Below are positions 14,929 through 24,422 of a DNA stretch of 64,000 nucleotides, one piece after another; the first letter of the stretch is position 1, and every line of letters begins with the position of its first letter. The position numbers and the translations under genes are program-made. The notes below the pieces were generated by a model. It was not told the DNA's origin and ran no database searches. It worked only from the letters and a program-made list of their open reading frames with translations. Location: the NCBI RefSeq assembly GCF_051851555.1, contig NZ_JBPDVH010000002.1, positions 248,001-312,000 on the forward strand, given 5' to 3'. The DNA comes from Lonepinella sp051851555 (GTDB taxonomy: Bacteria > Pseudomonadota > Gammaproteobacteria > Enterobacterales > Pasteurellaceae).

Positions 14929-16239
14929 CTAATTCGTAGCAGAACTCTCTTGCAAATCCTTACGCAACGACACTAACAACTGATCGATTTTAAAGTTTTC
15001 CGTATCAATAATTTCAAATTTATATTTGTCATATAACACAAAATCGGTCTTTTTCGGGATTTTGCGTAGCATATACATCATAAATCCGCCAATGGTTTCA
15101 TAATTTTCATCTGAGGGAAACGCTGGAATATCTAAATATCGCATGACATCTTCTAATGGGGTAATGCCATCAATAAGCCATGAATGTTCATCACGTTGTA
15201 CGATCTGTTCTTCTTCGTTAGAGACCAATTCCCCCATCACAATACTCATCACATCATTGAGTGTGACAATCCCCACCACCAACGCATATTCATTCACAAT
15301 CACCGCAAAATCTTCACCGGTAGATTTAAATAATTCCAATACTTCATAGAGAGATAAGGTATCGGGAATAAACAAGGCTTTACGTAATAACTTAGAATCC
15401 GTCAGCGCCACTTTGTTGTCAGTTAAATACAAAGTGAGCAAGGTATGCGACTCCACATAGCCTAGAATTTTATCTAATCCCGCATCACAAATCAGTAATT
15501 TTGAATGGGAATTTTTAGCCAAGGTATCTAGCACTTCTTGCTGATTAAAACTGCGGTCTAAAAACACAATATTTTCACGGGTCGTCATTGTGGATGTCAC
15601 CGTTCTTGATTGCATATCAAAAATATTTTCAATCAAATACTGCTCTTGTGCTTTCAATGCTCCCGACTCAGCACCGGCCTCCACGAGAGCCACAATATCT
15701 TCCGACGTCATATTATCTTCACGCACCGTAGACACACGTAAAAAGCGAAACACCCCATTTGCCAACGTGTCAAAAATCATCACTAAGGGCTTAAAAATAA
15801 AAATGCAAAACCGCATAACGCCCACGGTTCGCATGGCGATTTGTTCAGGATAGGTCATAGCAAGACGCTTAGGGATCAAATCCGCTAACAAAATAAAAGA
15901 AAACGTCACCAACGCAAACGCCGTCCAAGATGCCACGCTTTCTACCCATTCTGCTTGTGTATACTGGCTTAACAGCTTGACAAAATACGGATTTAGCGCA
16001 CTTTCCCCAATCATACCGCCTAAAATGGCCACCATATTTAAGCCGATTTGCACCACAGTAATAAAACGCCCCGGTTTTTCTTGTAACTGCAAGACTTGTG
16101 TGGCCCTGATGTCACCATCATTGGCTAAAACTTGTAGCTTAATTTTTCTGGCGCCTGCTAGGGAAATTTCTGCTGAAGAAATCACCGCACTGAGCATAAT
16201 TAAGCCTAAAATAATTAAAATTGCCTCAAATAATCCCAT
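14929..16239 (-). CDS. paeA: CNNM/CorC-type membrane transporter (PaeA/YtfL-like)
   Basis: 436 residues. Four N-terminal membrane segments form the DUF21 domain (SAVISSAEISLAGARKIKLQ; TVVQIGLNMVAILGGMIGES), then two CBS domains (about 215-335, with FAVIVNEYALVVGIVTLNDV), then a CorC_HlyC domain (SWLIDGITPLEDVMRYLDI; ETIGGFMMYMLRKIPK). It aligns end to end with what I recall of E. coli YtfL/PaeA, a cadaverine and putrescine exporter. Many relatives are annotated only as hemolysins or magnesium transporters, so substrate is inferred. It follows ligA by 15 bases on the same strand direction toward darP. Confidence 0.82.
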   Translation of the reverse strand: MGLFEAILIILGLIMLSAVISSAEISLAGARKIKLQVLANDGDIRATQVLQLQEKPGRFITVVQIGLNMVAILGGMIGESALNPYFVKLLSQYTQAEWVESVASWTAFALVTFSFILLADLIPKRLAMTYPEQIAMRTVGVMRFCIFIFKPLVMIFDTLANGVFRFLRVSTVREDNMTSEDIVALVEAGAESGALKAQEQYLIENIFDMQSRTVTSTMTTRENIVFLDRSFNQQEVLDTLAKNSHSKLLICDAGLDKILGYVESHTLLTLYLTDNKVALTDSKLLRKALFIPDTLSLYEVLELFKSTGEDFAVIVNEYALVVGIVTLNDVMSIVMGELVSNEEEQIVQRDEHSWLIDGITPLEDVMRYLDIPAFPSDENYETIGGFMMYMLRKIPKKTDFVLYDKYKFEIIDTENFKIDQLLVSLRKDLQESSATN

Positions 16240-16254
16240 GATATTATTCCTACG

Positions 16255-18273
16255 CTATTGATACTGTTTCACAAAATCCAAAAACCGCTGTTCGTCCCAA
16301 ATTTGAACACCCAATTCTTGGGCTTTGGTTAGTTTTGATCCTGCTGAATCGCCTGCAATCACAATATCGGTTTTTGCTGACACACTGCCACTCACTTTCG
16401 CCCCAAAAGATTGCAATAACGCTTTGGCATCATTGCGTCCCATTTGAGTTAAGGTTCCCGTTAATACCACGGTTTTACCGTTTAACGGATTTTCACCAAT
16501 GTCTTTTTCTTCCACATCGTCCCAATGGACACCTTGTGCGATTAAATCATTCACTACGTCCAAGTTATGTTGTTCACGCCAGAACACATAAATCCGATTT
16601 GCCACAACGATGCCCACATCTGGTACGGCTTGTAATTGTTCTAAATCTGCTTGTTGAAGTGCGGTGAGATTTTTGAAATATTTGGCTAAATTCAATGCGG
16701 TGGCTTCGCCCACGTCCCGAATACCTAGGGCAAAAATAAAGCGTGCTAAAGTTGTTGACTTGGCTTTTTCTAGGCTATCCAGTGCATTTTGAGCGGATTT
16801 TTGTCCCATACGTTCTAATCGCATTAAGGTGAAAAGATCCAATTTAAATAAATCTGCTGGCGTATGAATAAACTCTCGATCCACTAACTGCTCAATCAGT
16901 TTTGCTCCCACGCCGTCAATATCCATGGCTTTGCGAGAAACAAAATGTTTCAAAGATTCCTTACGTTGTGCATCACAAAATAAGCCACCAGTACAACGAG
17001 CAACTGCCTCGCCATCAATTCGCACCACTTGCGAACCACACACGGGGCATTCGGTTGGAAAAATAATCGATTCTGCATTGGCTGGACGGCGATCATGTAC
17101 CACACCAATAATCTGTGGAATCACATCACCTGCACGGCGAATAATCACGGTATCACCAATGGCAATATCAAGACGTGCAATTTCATCGCCATTATGCAAG
17201 GTCGCATTACTCACCGTTACGCCAGCCACGAAAACAGGTTGTAATTTTGCCACAGGCGTAATTGCCCCCGTTCGTCCTACCTGAAATTCCACATCTTTTA
17301 GTATCGTCATTTCTTCCTGTGCAGGAAATTTATACGCAATCGCCCAACGTGGTGCTTTAGAAATAAAGCCAAGTTCCTGCTGTAACGCAATATCGTTAAT
17401 TTTTAACACTGTGCCATCAATGTCATAGCCTAAAGTTGGACGTTTTTGTTGAATAGTGCGGTAGAAATTCAACACATTTTCTACCCCATCACAAAGCTGA
17501 ATCTCCGCATTCACTGGAATACCGATAAATTTCAGCCATTGCAAACGTCCATAATGGGTTTCGGGCAAATCCACCCCTTCGGCAATCCCAATACTATAAG
17601 CGTTCAGCATTAATGGACGTTGGCTAGTAATTTTCGGATCGAGTTGACGCAACGAGCCAGCAGCAGCATTACGTGGATTAGCAAAGGTTTTCTCCCCTTT
17701 GGCTAAGGCTAATTCATTTAATTTTTCAAAGCCCGCTTGTGGCATAAATACTTCACCACGCACTTCTAAACGAGCAGGCGGATGGTCAGTTAATAATTGT
17801 AAGGGAATATTGCGAATGGTACGAATATTGGCAGTAATATCTTCTCCCGTAGTACCATCGCCCCTTGTTGCCGCTTGCGTAAGAATACCATTGACATACA
17901 AAATACTCACTGCCAAACCGTCTAATTTTGGTTCACAACAAAATTCAAGGGTTTCTGGCAATAACACCAAACGATCTTGAATACGTTTTACAAAGGCATA
18001 AAATTCTTCATCGGAAAACGCATTATCTAGGGATAACATGGGAATTTCATGGGTAACTTGGCTAAAGCCCGATAATGGTTTTGCCCCGACACGCTGGGTC
18101 GGCGAATTGGCGGTAATGAATTCGGGATATTGTTGTTCTAAGGTTTTTAATTGATGAAATAAACGATCATATTCGCTGTCTGGAATTTTGGGTTCATCAA
18201 GCACGTGATATTGATATTCGTGATAACGCAATGTTTCACGCAACTGATTCATTTGTTTGGCTATATCCGTCAT
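16255..18273 (-). CDS. ligA: NAD-dependent DNA ligase LigA
   Basis: 672 residues from ATG 18273 (MTDIAKQMNQLRETLRYHE), the standard length (E. coli 671). The Ia domain start, the adenylation motif CEPKLDGLAVSILY with the catalytic lysine, the four-cysteine zinc finger (CPVCGS ... CTGGLFCDAQ), helix-hairpin-helix repeats and the C-terminal BRCT domain (KTVVLTGTLTQMGRNDAK) are all present. It seals nicks in replication and repair. It lies downstream of zipA, as in enterobacteria, with an uptake-signal hairpin between them. Confidence 0.97.
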   Translation of the reverse strand: MTDIAKQMNQLRETLRYHEYQYHVLDEPKIPDSEYDRLFHQLKTLEQQYPEFITANSPTQRVGAKPLSGFSQVTHEIPMLSLDNAFSDEEFYAFVKRIQDRLVLLPETLEFCCEPKLDGLAVSILYVNGILTQAATRGDGTTGEDITANIRTIRNIPLQLLTDHPPARLEVRGEVFMPQAGFEKLNELALAKGEKTFANPRNAAAGSLRQLDPKITSQRPLMLNAYSIGIAEGVDLPETHYGRLQWLKFIGIPVNAEIQLCDGVENVLNFYRTIQQKRPTLGYDIDGTVLKINDIALQQELGFISKAPRWAIAYKFPAQEEMTILKDVEFQVGRTGAITPVAKLQPVFVAGVTVSNATLHNGDEIARLDIAIGDTVIIRRAGDVIPQIIGVVHDRRPANAESIIFPTECPVCGSQVVRIDGEAVARCTGGLFCDAQRKESLKHFVSRKAMDIDGVGAKLIEQLVDREFIHTPADLFKLDLFTLMRLERMGQKSAQNALDSLEKAKSTTLARFIFALGIRDVGEATALNLAKYFKNLTALQQADLEQLQAVPDVGIVVANRIYVFWREQHNLDVVNDLIAQGVHWDDVEEKDIGENPLNGKTVVLTGTLTQMGRNDAKALLQSFGAKVSGSVSAKTDIVIAGDSAGSKLTKAQELGVQIWDEQRFLDFVKQYQ

Positions 18274-18306
18274 TTTATTTTTCTTTTCTAAAATTATTAA
18301 CAAAAT

Positions 18307-18339
18307 AAACCGCACTTTGAACGCTCAACAGTGCGGTTT
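18307..18339 (-). terminator. Uptake-signal inverted pair between zipA and ligA
   Basis: AAACCGCAC (18307-18315) pairs with GTGCGGTTT (18331-18339), with an inner TTGA/TCAA stem. The minus side continues TATTTTG, so it may attenuate zipA-ligA read-through. Confidence 0.55.
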
Positions 18340-18356
18340 TCAATCGACAATTTTCG

Positions 18357-19376
18357 CTACATGCGATCTAAATAATCTTGTTCTTGCTTGTCATCAAAAA
18401 TAGCTTGTTGATCGGTCAACACAAAACCATTTAATTCTTCAGCTAAATTTTTTGCGGCTTGGATCATCATTTTTAAATTGGCTTTGTCATTTCCAACCTG
18501 TGACGGTACTTGCATAAATAGGGCAAGACCGATAGTGGAAAATTCATTCATGGCATAAGGATTAAATGTACCGGGTTGTTCAATATTCGCCACACTGAAA
18601 ATCACTGGACTGGCTACCGTATCAACGTGACGGTGATATAAATTGTCTTGGCCAAAAATAAAACCGAGATTATCCAAGGATTGTGCAATAGAAAGCCCTA
18701 AAAATTGACGATTTTCGGGGGCGACAACATACAATAGCATAAAATCAGTCGCTACGGGTTGCGCTTGCGCCACTGGCTCACTGGCTTTTGGATTATCAAT
18801 CGGTTGTTGTAATGCGGGTTCAGAAATCGGTGAACTGGCCTGCTGCAACTGTACACGCAATTCTGGTGATGTCATATCCACTTGCGCTTGGGTTTCCGCA
18901 AAGTCCACGGCATCCGCTAAAGTATAGTCCGCCATATTAGCTTTCGGCTGTTTTGGTTCAGGGTGATATTCATAATGCACGGGTTCGTCGGCGGACTGAT
19001 TAAAATCAGCATTCGGCAACGTGATTTTAATTTGATCCACAGAATGCGCTTGTCCAACCGATACGCTTGGCGCAGCCACAGGTACCTCGTTTGCCGGAAC
19101 AACTGACTGTACAGCTTGTTGCTGAACAGTCTGTTGCGATACCGCTGATTGTGGCGACACATTCAAAGGTGAGGCAGTGGTCGGTTGGGCAAAATTTGGC
19201 ACCACTGTTTCGTTTTGTTCTGAGGAGTTAACCGATTGGTGGTGTTGAGCTCGCCCAAAGTTATTCGCATGCTCAAAATATTGCGATTTTTCACGACGAT
19301 TTGACCAAATACCATGCGCCACTAAACCAATTAAGGCCAGAATACCTAAGATAATTAAAACTGTATTGAGATCCAT
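18357..19376 (-). CDS. zipA: Cell division protein ZipA
   Basis: 339 residues. The N-terminal membrane anchor is LNTVLIILGILALIGLVAHG, followed by a charged patch, a long Q-, P- and V-rich linker (about 45-200), and a C-terminal FtsZ-binding domain (about 205-335, with FMLLYVVAPENRQFLGLSIA and PGTFNPYAMNEFSTIGLALF). It tethers FtsZ to the inner membrane at midcell. Upstream of ligA and divergent from cysZ, the arrangement known from E. coli and H. influenzae. The linker is the fast-evolving part; nothing seems missing. Confidence 0.95.
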   Translation of the reverse strand: MDLNTVLIILGILALIGLVAHGIWSNRREKSQYFEHANNFGRAQHHQSVNSSEQNETVVPNFAQPTTASPLNVSPQSAVSQQTVQQQAVQSVVPANEVPVAAPSVSVGQAHSVDQIKITLPNADFNQSADEPVHYEYHPEPKQPKANMADYTLADAVDFAETQAQVDMTSPELRVQLQQASSPISEPALQQPIDNPKASEPVAQAQPVATDFMLLYVVAPENRQFLGLSIAQSLDNLGFIFGQDNLYHRHVDTVASPVIFSVANIEQPGTFNPYAMNEFSTIGLALFMQVPSQVGNDKANLKMMIQAAKNLAEELNGFVLTDQQAIFDDKQEQDYLDRM

Positions 19377-19522
19377 TGCAATATGTCCTATTCCAAACCA
19401 GCAGAAATAATTGTTAGCTTACCATATTTATTGACATTATGGATCTTGAAATTTGCATTTTTTGACCGCACTTTGTATCCTGTACAAGGTTTTACATAAA
19501 AATGGATAAGATAGGAAAAAGC

Positions 19523-20380
19523 ATGATTGAAGAAAAAGAAGTCAAATCGGGTTTTCATTACTTTGTCATGGGTTGGCATTTAATTACCCAACGAGGCTTG
19601 CGCCGTTTTGTGGTGATGCCGATTTTACTCAATGTTGTGTTAATGATCGGCTTGAGTTGGCTGTTTATCAGTCAAATTAGTGGCATGATCGACTGGGTAA
19701 TGGGCTTTTTACCCAGTTGGCTTGATTGGCTCAGTTCGGTGATGTTTATTATGTCCTTGGTGCTGATCCTGATGGGATTTTATTTTTCCTTTACCATGTT
19801 ATCAGGTTTTATCGCTGCACCATTTAACGGCTTATTGGCGGAAAAAGTAGAAAACATGCTGACCGGTGAAAGCCTCGCTGACATGACGATGATTGATTTT
19901 ATCAAAGATATTCCACGCATGTTAGTGCGGGAATGGCAAAAATTGGTGTATAGTTTACCGATTTATATCGCCTTGTTTTTACTCGGTTTTATCCCTATGC
20001 TTGGACAATCTGTGGTGCCAGTTTTAACGTTTATATTTGCGGCTTGGATGATGGCTATCCAATATTGCGACTATCCCTTTGATAATCATAAAATTTCATT
20101 CCATACTATGCGAGTAAAACTCAAAGAAAATCGCACGCAAAGTCTAATCTTCGGTGGGTTGATTAGCCTGTGTATGTTTGTACCACTGGTAAATTTAGTG
20201 GTGATTCCTGTGGCGGTTTGCGGTGCCACGGCCATGTGGGTAGAGACCTACCGCAAAGCCTTATATGGTCAGCCATCCACAAAAAATTCAGGCAATTCCA
20301 CCGCAGTTTCAACAGGTGTGCGTACCGCTCAAGGCACAAATATAGACTTACGTAATAATCAAGATATGGTTTCCAAATAA
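19523..20380 (+). CDS. cysZ: Sulfate transporter CysZ
   Basis: 285 residues from ATG 19523, which has AGGAAAAAGC before it; an ATG seven codons earlier is possible. Several membrane helices are clear (FVVMPILLNVVLMIGLSWLF; VMFIMSLVLILMGFYFSF; LPIYIALFLLGFIPMLG; LIFGGLISLCMFVPLVNLVV), with the signature YCDYPFDNHKISF. CysZ brings sulfate into the cell for cysteine synthesis. It is longer than E. coli CysZ (253), with a polar C-terminal tail. Divergent from zipA. Confidence 0.92.
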   Translation: MIEEKEVKSGFHYFVMGWHLITQRGLRRFVVMPILLNVVLMIGLSWLFISQISGMIDWVMGFLPSWLDWLSSVMFIMSLVLILMGFYFSFTMLSGFIAAPFNGLLAEKVENMLTGESLADMTMIDFIKDIPRMLVREWQKLVYSLPIYIALFLLGFIPMLGQSVVPVLTFIFAAWMMAIQYCDYPFDNHKISFHTMRVKLKENRTQSLIFGGLISLCMFVPLVNLVVIPVAVCGATAMWVETYRKALYGQPSTKNSGNSTAVSTGVRTAQGTNIDLRNNQDMVSK

Positions 20381-20388
20381 TGCGTCTT

Positions 20389-20419
20389 GGGTAGCTGAAT
20401 TTTTATGGTTCCGCTACCC
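20389..20419. terminator. Possible convergent terminator between cysZ and pilW
   Basis: GGGTAGC (20389-20395) pairs with GCTACCC (20413-20419) across a T-rich loop; the tails are only mildly T-rich on either side. Confidence 0.35.
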
Positions 20420-20423
20420 TACA

Positions 20424-20957
20424 TTATTTCAATTTCTTCGCCCGTTCTGCATCCATTTTTTCTAAGGCTTGTTTGCTTTGTTGATAAACCGTTTGATTGT
20501 TTTCCGACAAGGCACACAAGGCTTTGTTTTCTAAGCTATCCGCTTGACGATAATAATTGGGACTGGTCATCGCAAGATCAAACTGTTCGTAAGCCGTTTG
20601 AAATTCCCCTTGCGAACAAAGAAAGGTGCCGTAATTATTGTGTACATCACCTTGCTTATCATCTAATTTAATCGCCTTTAAATAGGCCTCTCGAGCCTGA
20701 GCAACATTACCCTGTTGTTGATAGAAATAAGCAAAGGCAGAATGCACCAAATAATAATCAGGGGCATAGCTCATGGCTTTATCCAGATTTTGTTTGGTCG
20801 CATCTAAATTTTGTTGGGATAAATAACCTAGCGCTAATTCTACTCGGGCTTTGGCAGCAGATTGTTGATCAAAATCCACATCTTCGGCGGGCTGTGACAC
20901 GCACGCCGTCAGTGAAATAAGCGAACAGAACATAAAAAAGTGCGGTATAAATTTCAT
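20424..20957 (-). CDS. pilW: Type IV pilus biogenesis/stability TPR lipoprotein (PilW/PilF)
   Basis: 177 residues from ATG 20957 (MKFIPHFFMFCSLISLTACV): a lipoprotein signal with LTAC lipobox, then TPR helices (RVELALGYLSQQNLDATKQN; YYLVHSAFAYFYQQQGNV; VHNNYGTFLCSQGEF). PilW helps assemble the PilQ secretin in the outer membrane. The frame extends upstream to 21032 but that part is translated repeat DNA, so it is excluded. It lies downstream of rlmN, the same order as in H. influenzae and E. coli relatives. The pilus operon itself is not in this window. Confidence 0.87.
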   Translation of the reverse strand: MKFIPHFFMFCSLISLTACVSQPAEDVDFDQQSAAKARVELALGYLSQQNLDATKQNLDKAMSYAPDYYLVHSAFAYFYQQQGNVAQAREAYLKAIKLDDKQGDVHNNYGTFLCSQGEFQTAYEQFDLAMTSPNYYRQADSLENKALCALSENNQTVYQQSKQALEKMDAERAKKLK

Positions 20958-20964
20958 AAAAATC

Positions 20965-21095
20965 TCCTTTATAATCCCCTCTCCCTCTGGGAGAGGGCTA
21001 GGGTGAGGGTCATAAACCACAGTGAACATCATTAACCCTCACCTCCCGAAAATTTTTTCAAAATTTTCTCCATCCTCTCTCAAAGGGAGAGACTG
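20965..21095. repeat. Intergenic palindromic repeat of the widespread CCCTCTCCCTCTGGGAGAGGG type
   Basis: CCCTCTCCC at 20976 with GGGAGAGGG forms a tight hairpin, then TAGGGTGAGGGT pairs with ACCCTCACC further on. When translated it yields the HPSPLPEGEG peptide found at false N-termini in many genomes. It separates pilW and rlmN and spoils start prediction for pilW. Confidence 0.7.
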
Positions 21096-21106
21096 TAATA
21101 ACAGGC

Positions 21107-22231
21107 TTAATGTGTTTTCACCTCAATCCCTTGCCCGAATTGTTTTTTCATGGCAATGGTTGCCGTACGTTTAGTGCGGTCAATCACATCCCCCGCCAAC
21201 TGCCCGCACGCAGCATCAATATCATCACCACGGGTTTTGCGGACAATCACGGTGAACCCATATTCCATCAACGTTTTTTGGAAACGGTCAATGCGAGTAT
21301 TCGAGCTTTTCGCATAAGGCGCTTCAGGGAACGGATTCCACGGGATTAAATTAATTTTACACGGCGTATTTTTCAACACACCCGCCAACTGATGAGCATG
21401 TTCCACCCCATCATTGACTTGATTTAACAGCACATATTCAATGGTGACTTTGCCGTGATTGGCATTCGATACTTCAAGGTAACGATGCACGCTGTCCATC
21501 AACATTTTGATATTGTATTTTTTATTAATCGGCACCAACACATCACGCAATTCATCATTGGGGGCGTGCAAAGAAATCGCCAATGCCACGTCAATCATCT
21601 CGCTGAGTTTATCCAGCGCTGGCACCACGCCTGACGTAGACAATGTCACACGGCGTTTAGATAACCCATACGCAAAATCATCTAACATAATTTCCATGGC
21701 AGGCACCACATTGGCCACATTCAACAACGGCTCACCCATCCCCATCATTACCACGTTAGTAATCGGACGAATTCCTGTCACACCAAAATTACCAATAATT
21801 TTAGACGCTCGCCACACTTGTCCAATAATCTCCGCCACCGTCAAATTGCGGTTAAACCCTTGTTGTGCAGTAGAACAGAACGTACAAGCCAAAGCACAAC
21901 CCACTTGCGAGGACACACACAATGTCGCTCGATCCGATTCAGGGATATACACGGTTTCCACCTGTTGATCGCCTACTTGCATTGCCCATTTAATCGTGCC
22001 ATCAGAAGAACGTTGCTCCACCGCAACCTCAGGGGCTTTAATTTCCGCCACCGCTTTTAATTTCTCACGCAACTGCTTGTTAATATTGGTCATCTTATCA
22101 AAATCATCTTCACCAAAATGATAAATCCACTTGACCAACTGATCGGCTCGAAACGGCTTTTCACCGATTTCTTTAAAAAACTCACGCATTTGTTGGCGAG
22201 TTAAATTCATTAAATTAATTTTATCTGACAT
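21107..22231 (-). CDS. rlmN: 23S rRNA A2503 / tRNA A37 C2-methyltransferase (radical SAM)
   Basis: 374 residues. The radical-SAM cluster cysteines are in CALACTFCSTAQQGFNRN, the SAM-binding glycine region in NVVMMGMGEPLLNVANV, and the acceptor cysteine in TRGDDIDAACGQLAG near the C-terminus. The start MSDKINLMNLTRQQMREFF is typical. It methylates A2503 at the peptidyl-transferase centre and A37 of some tRNAs, using a protein methyl-cysteine intermediate. Upstream of pilW. Confidence 0.97.
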   Translation of the reverse strand: MSDKINLMNLTRQQMREFFKEIGEKPFRADQLVKWIYHFGEDDFDKMTNINKQLREKLKAVAEIKAPEVAVEQRSSDGTIKWAMQVGDQQVETVYIPESDRATLCVSSQVGCALACTFCSTAQQGFNRNLTVAEIIGQVWRASKIIGNFGVTGIRPITNVVMMGMGEPLLNVANVVPAMEIMLDDFAYGLSKRRVTLSTSGVVPALDKLSEMIDVALAISLHAPNDELRDVLVPINKKYNIKMLMDSVHRYLEVSNANHGKVTIEYVLLNQVNDGVEHAHQLAGVLKNTPCKINLIPWNPFPEAPYAKSSNTRIDRFQKTLMEYGFTVIVRKTRGDDIDAACGQLAGDVIDRTKRTATIAMKKQFGQGIEVKTH

Positions 22232-22291
22232 ATTTACCCTATTGTCACGTTGCTACACTTACGACATTGTTTGTATTTTAAACAATATAAA

Positions 22292-22319
22292 AGGGCGTTA
22301 TTCTACCGATTTCCGCCCT
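22292..22319 (-). terminator. Probable terminator after the first rpn gene
   Basis: AGGGCG (22292-22297) pairs with CGCCCT (22314-22319); the minus side continues CTTTTATATT. It lies between rpn and rlmN. The rest of the 275-base gap holds repeat copy 2 and no gene. Confidence 0.4.
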
Positions 22320-22369
22320 ATTAATCTATGCGAATTAAAAAAATAATCCAACTTTTGAGTGTCATTTTT

Positions 22370-22389
22370 GGAATCAAGATCACAAAAAT
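22370..22389 (+). repeat. 20-base dispersed repeat with CRP-like half site, copy 2
   Basis: GGAATCAAGATCACAAAAAT, exact. Here the flanks extend it to an inverted repeat, GTCATTTTTG (22361-22370) against CAAAAATGAC. It lies downstream of the first rpn gene and 139 bases before the rlmN start. Confidence 0.75.
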
Positions 22390-22506
22390 GACTTTTTTTA
22401 TGGAGAAAACAGACTATTTTGCCTTTATTTAAAGCACTGTTGACGTTGATGGTAAGTGTAAAACATAAGGTATAAAAATACTGCAAGTCCCCCTGAACAA
22501 TACCTA

Positions 22507-23373
22507 TCACTGCAATTTTTTGATTTCTTCAACCGATAAACCAACCGCTTTAGAAATAAGTTCTACATCCAAACCAAGGGAAAGCATATTCCTTGTCACC
22601 GACTTCATATTTTCTAGCTTGCCTTCTTGAATTCCCTCCTGTAAGCCTTCTTTTTTCCAATACTGTTTTACGGCGTATTCATCCCATTTGCGTTTTAAGC
22701 TAACATCATACATTTCCTTTTCCCCTTTACTTAGGTTACTGTATTCAGCAATTTGGAACAGTTTTTGAAAAATCGGCTTTTTCAAATAAATGGGCAATTT
22801 GTCTAATCTTGACATATTTTTTAGCACAAATAACCATTTATCCAAATCGCTTTCTAGTGCATTTTCTGTTTTGCTAAAATTGAGCAATTCAATATAGATG
22901 AAACCCAGTTTATCATAAAAGATTTCCCCTGTCTTTCGGTTGCAAAGGCAAATATCGTGTAAGTAATCTTGCGTATCGGAAAAGTGAAAACCATCCATAA
23001 TCGCAATCACATACACTTCGGTAATGGCATACGCCCATTGTTCTCGTTTACCTTTAAGTGCTTGGTCGCTAATAAGTTTACTGCCGTAATAAATAATACG
23101 TTCTTTGAAATTTTCTTGACGACTGCGTTGGACCTCAATGATAAATTGACTATCGTCATCTGCGGTACAAATCAAGTCAAAAATCACTGTACCTAATTTG
23201 GACGTATCGCCCACCTGTTCATTTTTGTTGTAAACCAAATCTTTAATGACTTTTCTACCTTGAAATAAATCATTAAGAAAATCAATCAGTATATCTTTGT
23301 TCACATCCGTACCAAAAACACGTTTAAAGCCGTAATCGGTAGTCAGATCTATATAGCGAGAAGTTTGCTGCAT
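22507..23373 (-). CDS. Rpn-family PD-(D/E)XK nuclease (recombination-promoting nuclease / putative transposase), copy 1
   Basis: 288 residues from ATG 23373 (MQQTSRYIDLTTDYGFKRVF), the conserved Rpn N-terminus. The nuclease motif is visible as VIFDL ... FIIEVQRS, the D-x(n)-E-x-Q form of the PD-(D/E)XK core. The C-terminus has the usual charged repeats (GLQEGIQEGKLENMKS) and ends GLSVEEIKKLQ. E. coli RpnA relatives nick DNA and raise recombination; some Rpn proteins take part in phage defence. A paralogue lies at 33322-34215. The 20-base repeat sits 78 bases upstream of the start. Confidence 0.87.
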   Translation of the reverse strand: MQQTSRYIDLTTDYGFKRVFGTDVNKDILIDFLNDLFQGRKVIKDLVYNKNEQVGDTSKLGTVIFDLICTADDDSQFIIEVQRSRQENFKERIIYYGSKLISDQALKGKREQWAYAITEVYVIAIMDGFHFSDTQDYLHDICLCNRKTGEIFYDKLGFIYIELLNFSKTENALESDLDKWLFVLKNMSRLDKLPIYLKKPIFQKLFQIAEYSNLSKGEKEMYDVSLKRKWDEYAVKQYWKKEGLQEGIQEGKLENMKSVTRNMLSLGLDVELISKAVGLSVEEIKKLQ

Positions 23374-23450
23374 TGTGTTGCTCCCTTTTGAAATAAGTAG
23401 GAGCATTATTCACTGTGGCATAAAAATCACAAGATTTGATATTTCATTTT

Positions 23451-23470
23451 GGAATCAAGATCACAAAAAT
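23451..23470 (+). repeat. 20-base dispersed repeat with CRP-like half site, copy 3 (upstream of rpn copy 1)
   Basis: Exact GGAATCAAGATCACAAAAAT, 78 bases upstream of the rpn start, almost the same distance (80) as at rpn copy 2. Confidence 0.75.
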
Positions 23471-23506
23471 ACGCATTTTAAAGAGAGAAACCTTATATAT
23501 TTTCCA

Positions 23507-23540
23507 TAAAAAAGCACCCAACCGTCATTGAGTGCCTTTG
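23507..23540 (-). terminator. Probable murI terminator
   Basis: AAAGCAC-CAA (23511-23521) pairs with TTG-GTGC-TTT (23529-23539) with two mismatches; the minus strand continues TTTTTTATGG. The 23374-23616 gap otherwise contains only repeat copy 3. Confidence 0.5.
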
Positions 23541-23616
23541 ATTACTGGAGTTTTGCTCAAAAATAGAGCCGTTAAATAATAGCAGATTGTCATTCCATCG
23601 CCCCACGGCGTGTTTT

Positions 23617-24396
23617 TTACACCGCCAATAATTGCAACCCCACAAATCCCCAATCCTTTAACACCTTTTCTTTCTGTTCAAAATCCATTGGTCGTTGGGT
23701 ACAAAAAGCGATATTTTCTGCGATTGCATCGCTCACGTCCGCCAACAAACTGGTGACCCGATTGGCAATGCCTTCGGCTGGGTCGACGAAGTATTTCACT
23801 TGCGGCAATAATTGGCGTAATTCGTCTTTCACTAGGGGGAAATGGGTACAGCCTAAAATCACGGTATCAAGTGCGGTAATTTTTTTCCAAGGTTTAATTT
23901 CATTGGCTAAACAGGCTAAATCCAATTTGCCGGTTTGTTGTTTTTGCTCTGCCATTTCCACTAAAGCGGTAGAGCCAATTTTTTCCACCACACAATTCGG
24001 AGCATATTTATCAATGAGATCCGTCACATAATCTCGTTCTACCGTGCCTTTCGTGGCTAACAAACCGATGACTTTAGTTTGCGATAATTTGGCGGCAGGT
24101 TTAATGGCGGGAACCGTTCCCACCACAGGAAAAGCAAATTTGGCTCGCAAGGCGGGCAATACCACGGTGCTGGCGGTGTTGCATGCCACCACCACCATAT
24201 CAATGGTAAATTGTTCGGCTAATGTTCCCACGATTTTTTCCGCTCGTTCAATTAATAAGGACGTGGATTTTTCAGAATAAGGGAAAAAGGCGTTGTCCAA
24301 GCAATACAAATAGCGTGCGTTAGGAAAATGATGACGAACGGCATCATAGATAGTTAAACCGCCCATTCCTGAATCATATAAAAGTATCGTTGTCAT
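23617..24396 (-). CDS. murI: Glutamate racemase
   Basis: 259 residues. Catalytic cysteines are in VVACNTASTVVLPAL and VILGCTHFPLVKDEL, and the substrate-binding start is LLYDSGMGGLTI. It makes D-glutamate for peptidoglycan. Shorter than E. coli MurI (285), lacking its regulatory N-terminal extension, as in H. influenzae. It is the last gene of a murI-recG-spoT-rpoZ-gmk same-strand run, with recG 26 bases upstream. Confidence 0.95.
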   Translation of the reverse strand: MTTILLYDSGMGGLTIYDAVRHHFPNARYLYCLDNAFFPYSEKSTSLLIERAEKIVGTLAEQFTIDMVVVACNTASTVVLPALRAKFAFPVVGTVPAIKPAAKLSQTKVIGLLATKGTVERDYVTDLIDKYAPNCVVEKIGSTALVEMAEQKQQTGKLDLACLANEIKPWKKITALDTVILGCTHFPLVKDELRQLLPQVKYFVDPAEGIANRVTSLLADVSDAIAENIAFCTQRPMDFEQKEKVLKDWGFVGLQLLAV

Positions 24397-24422
24397 AAAA
24401 TCTTCTCAAAAAATACCACACT

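Noticed and set aside
20958..21032. N-terminal extension of PilW containing HPSPLPEGEG
   Set aside because: This peptide is the translation of a widespread intergenic palindromic repeat. The ATG at 20957 gives a proper lipoprotein signal.
22298..22510. Minus-strand frame of 70 codons after the first rpn gene
   Set aside because: Begins inside the rpn end, runs through repeat copy 2 and a hairpin, with no protein-like composition.
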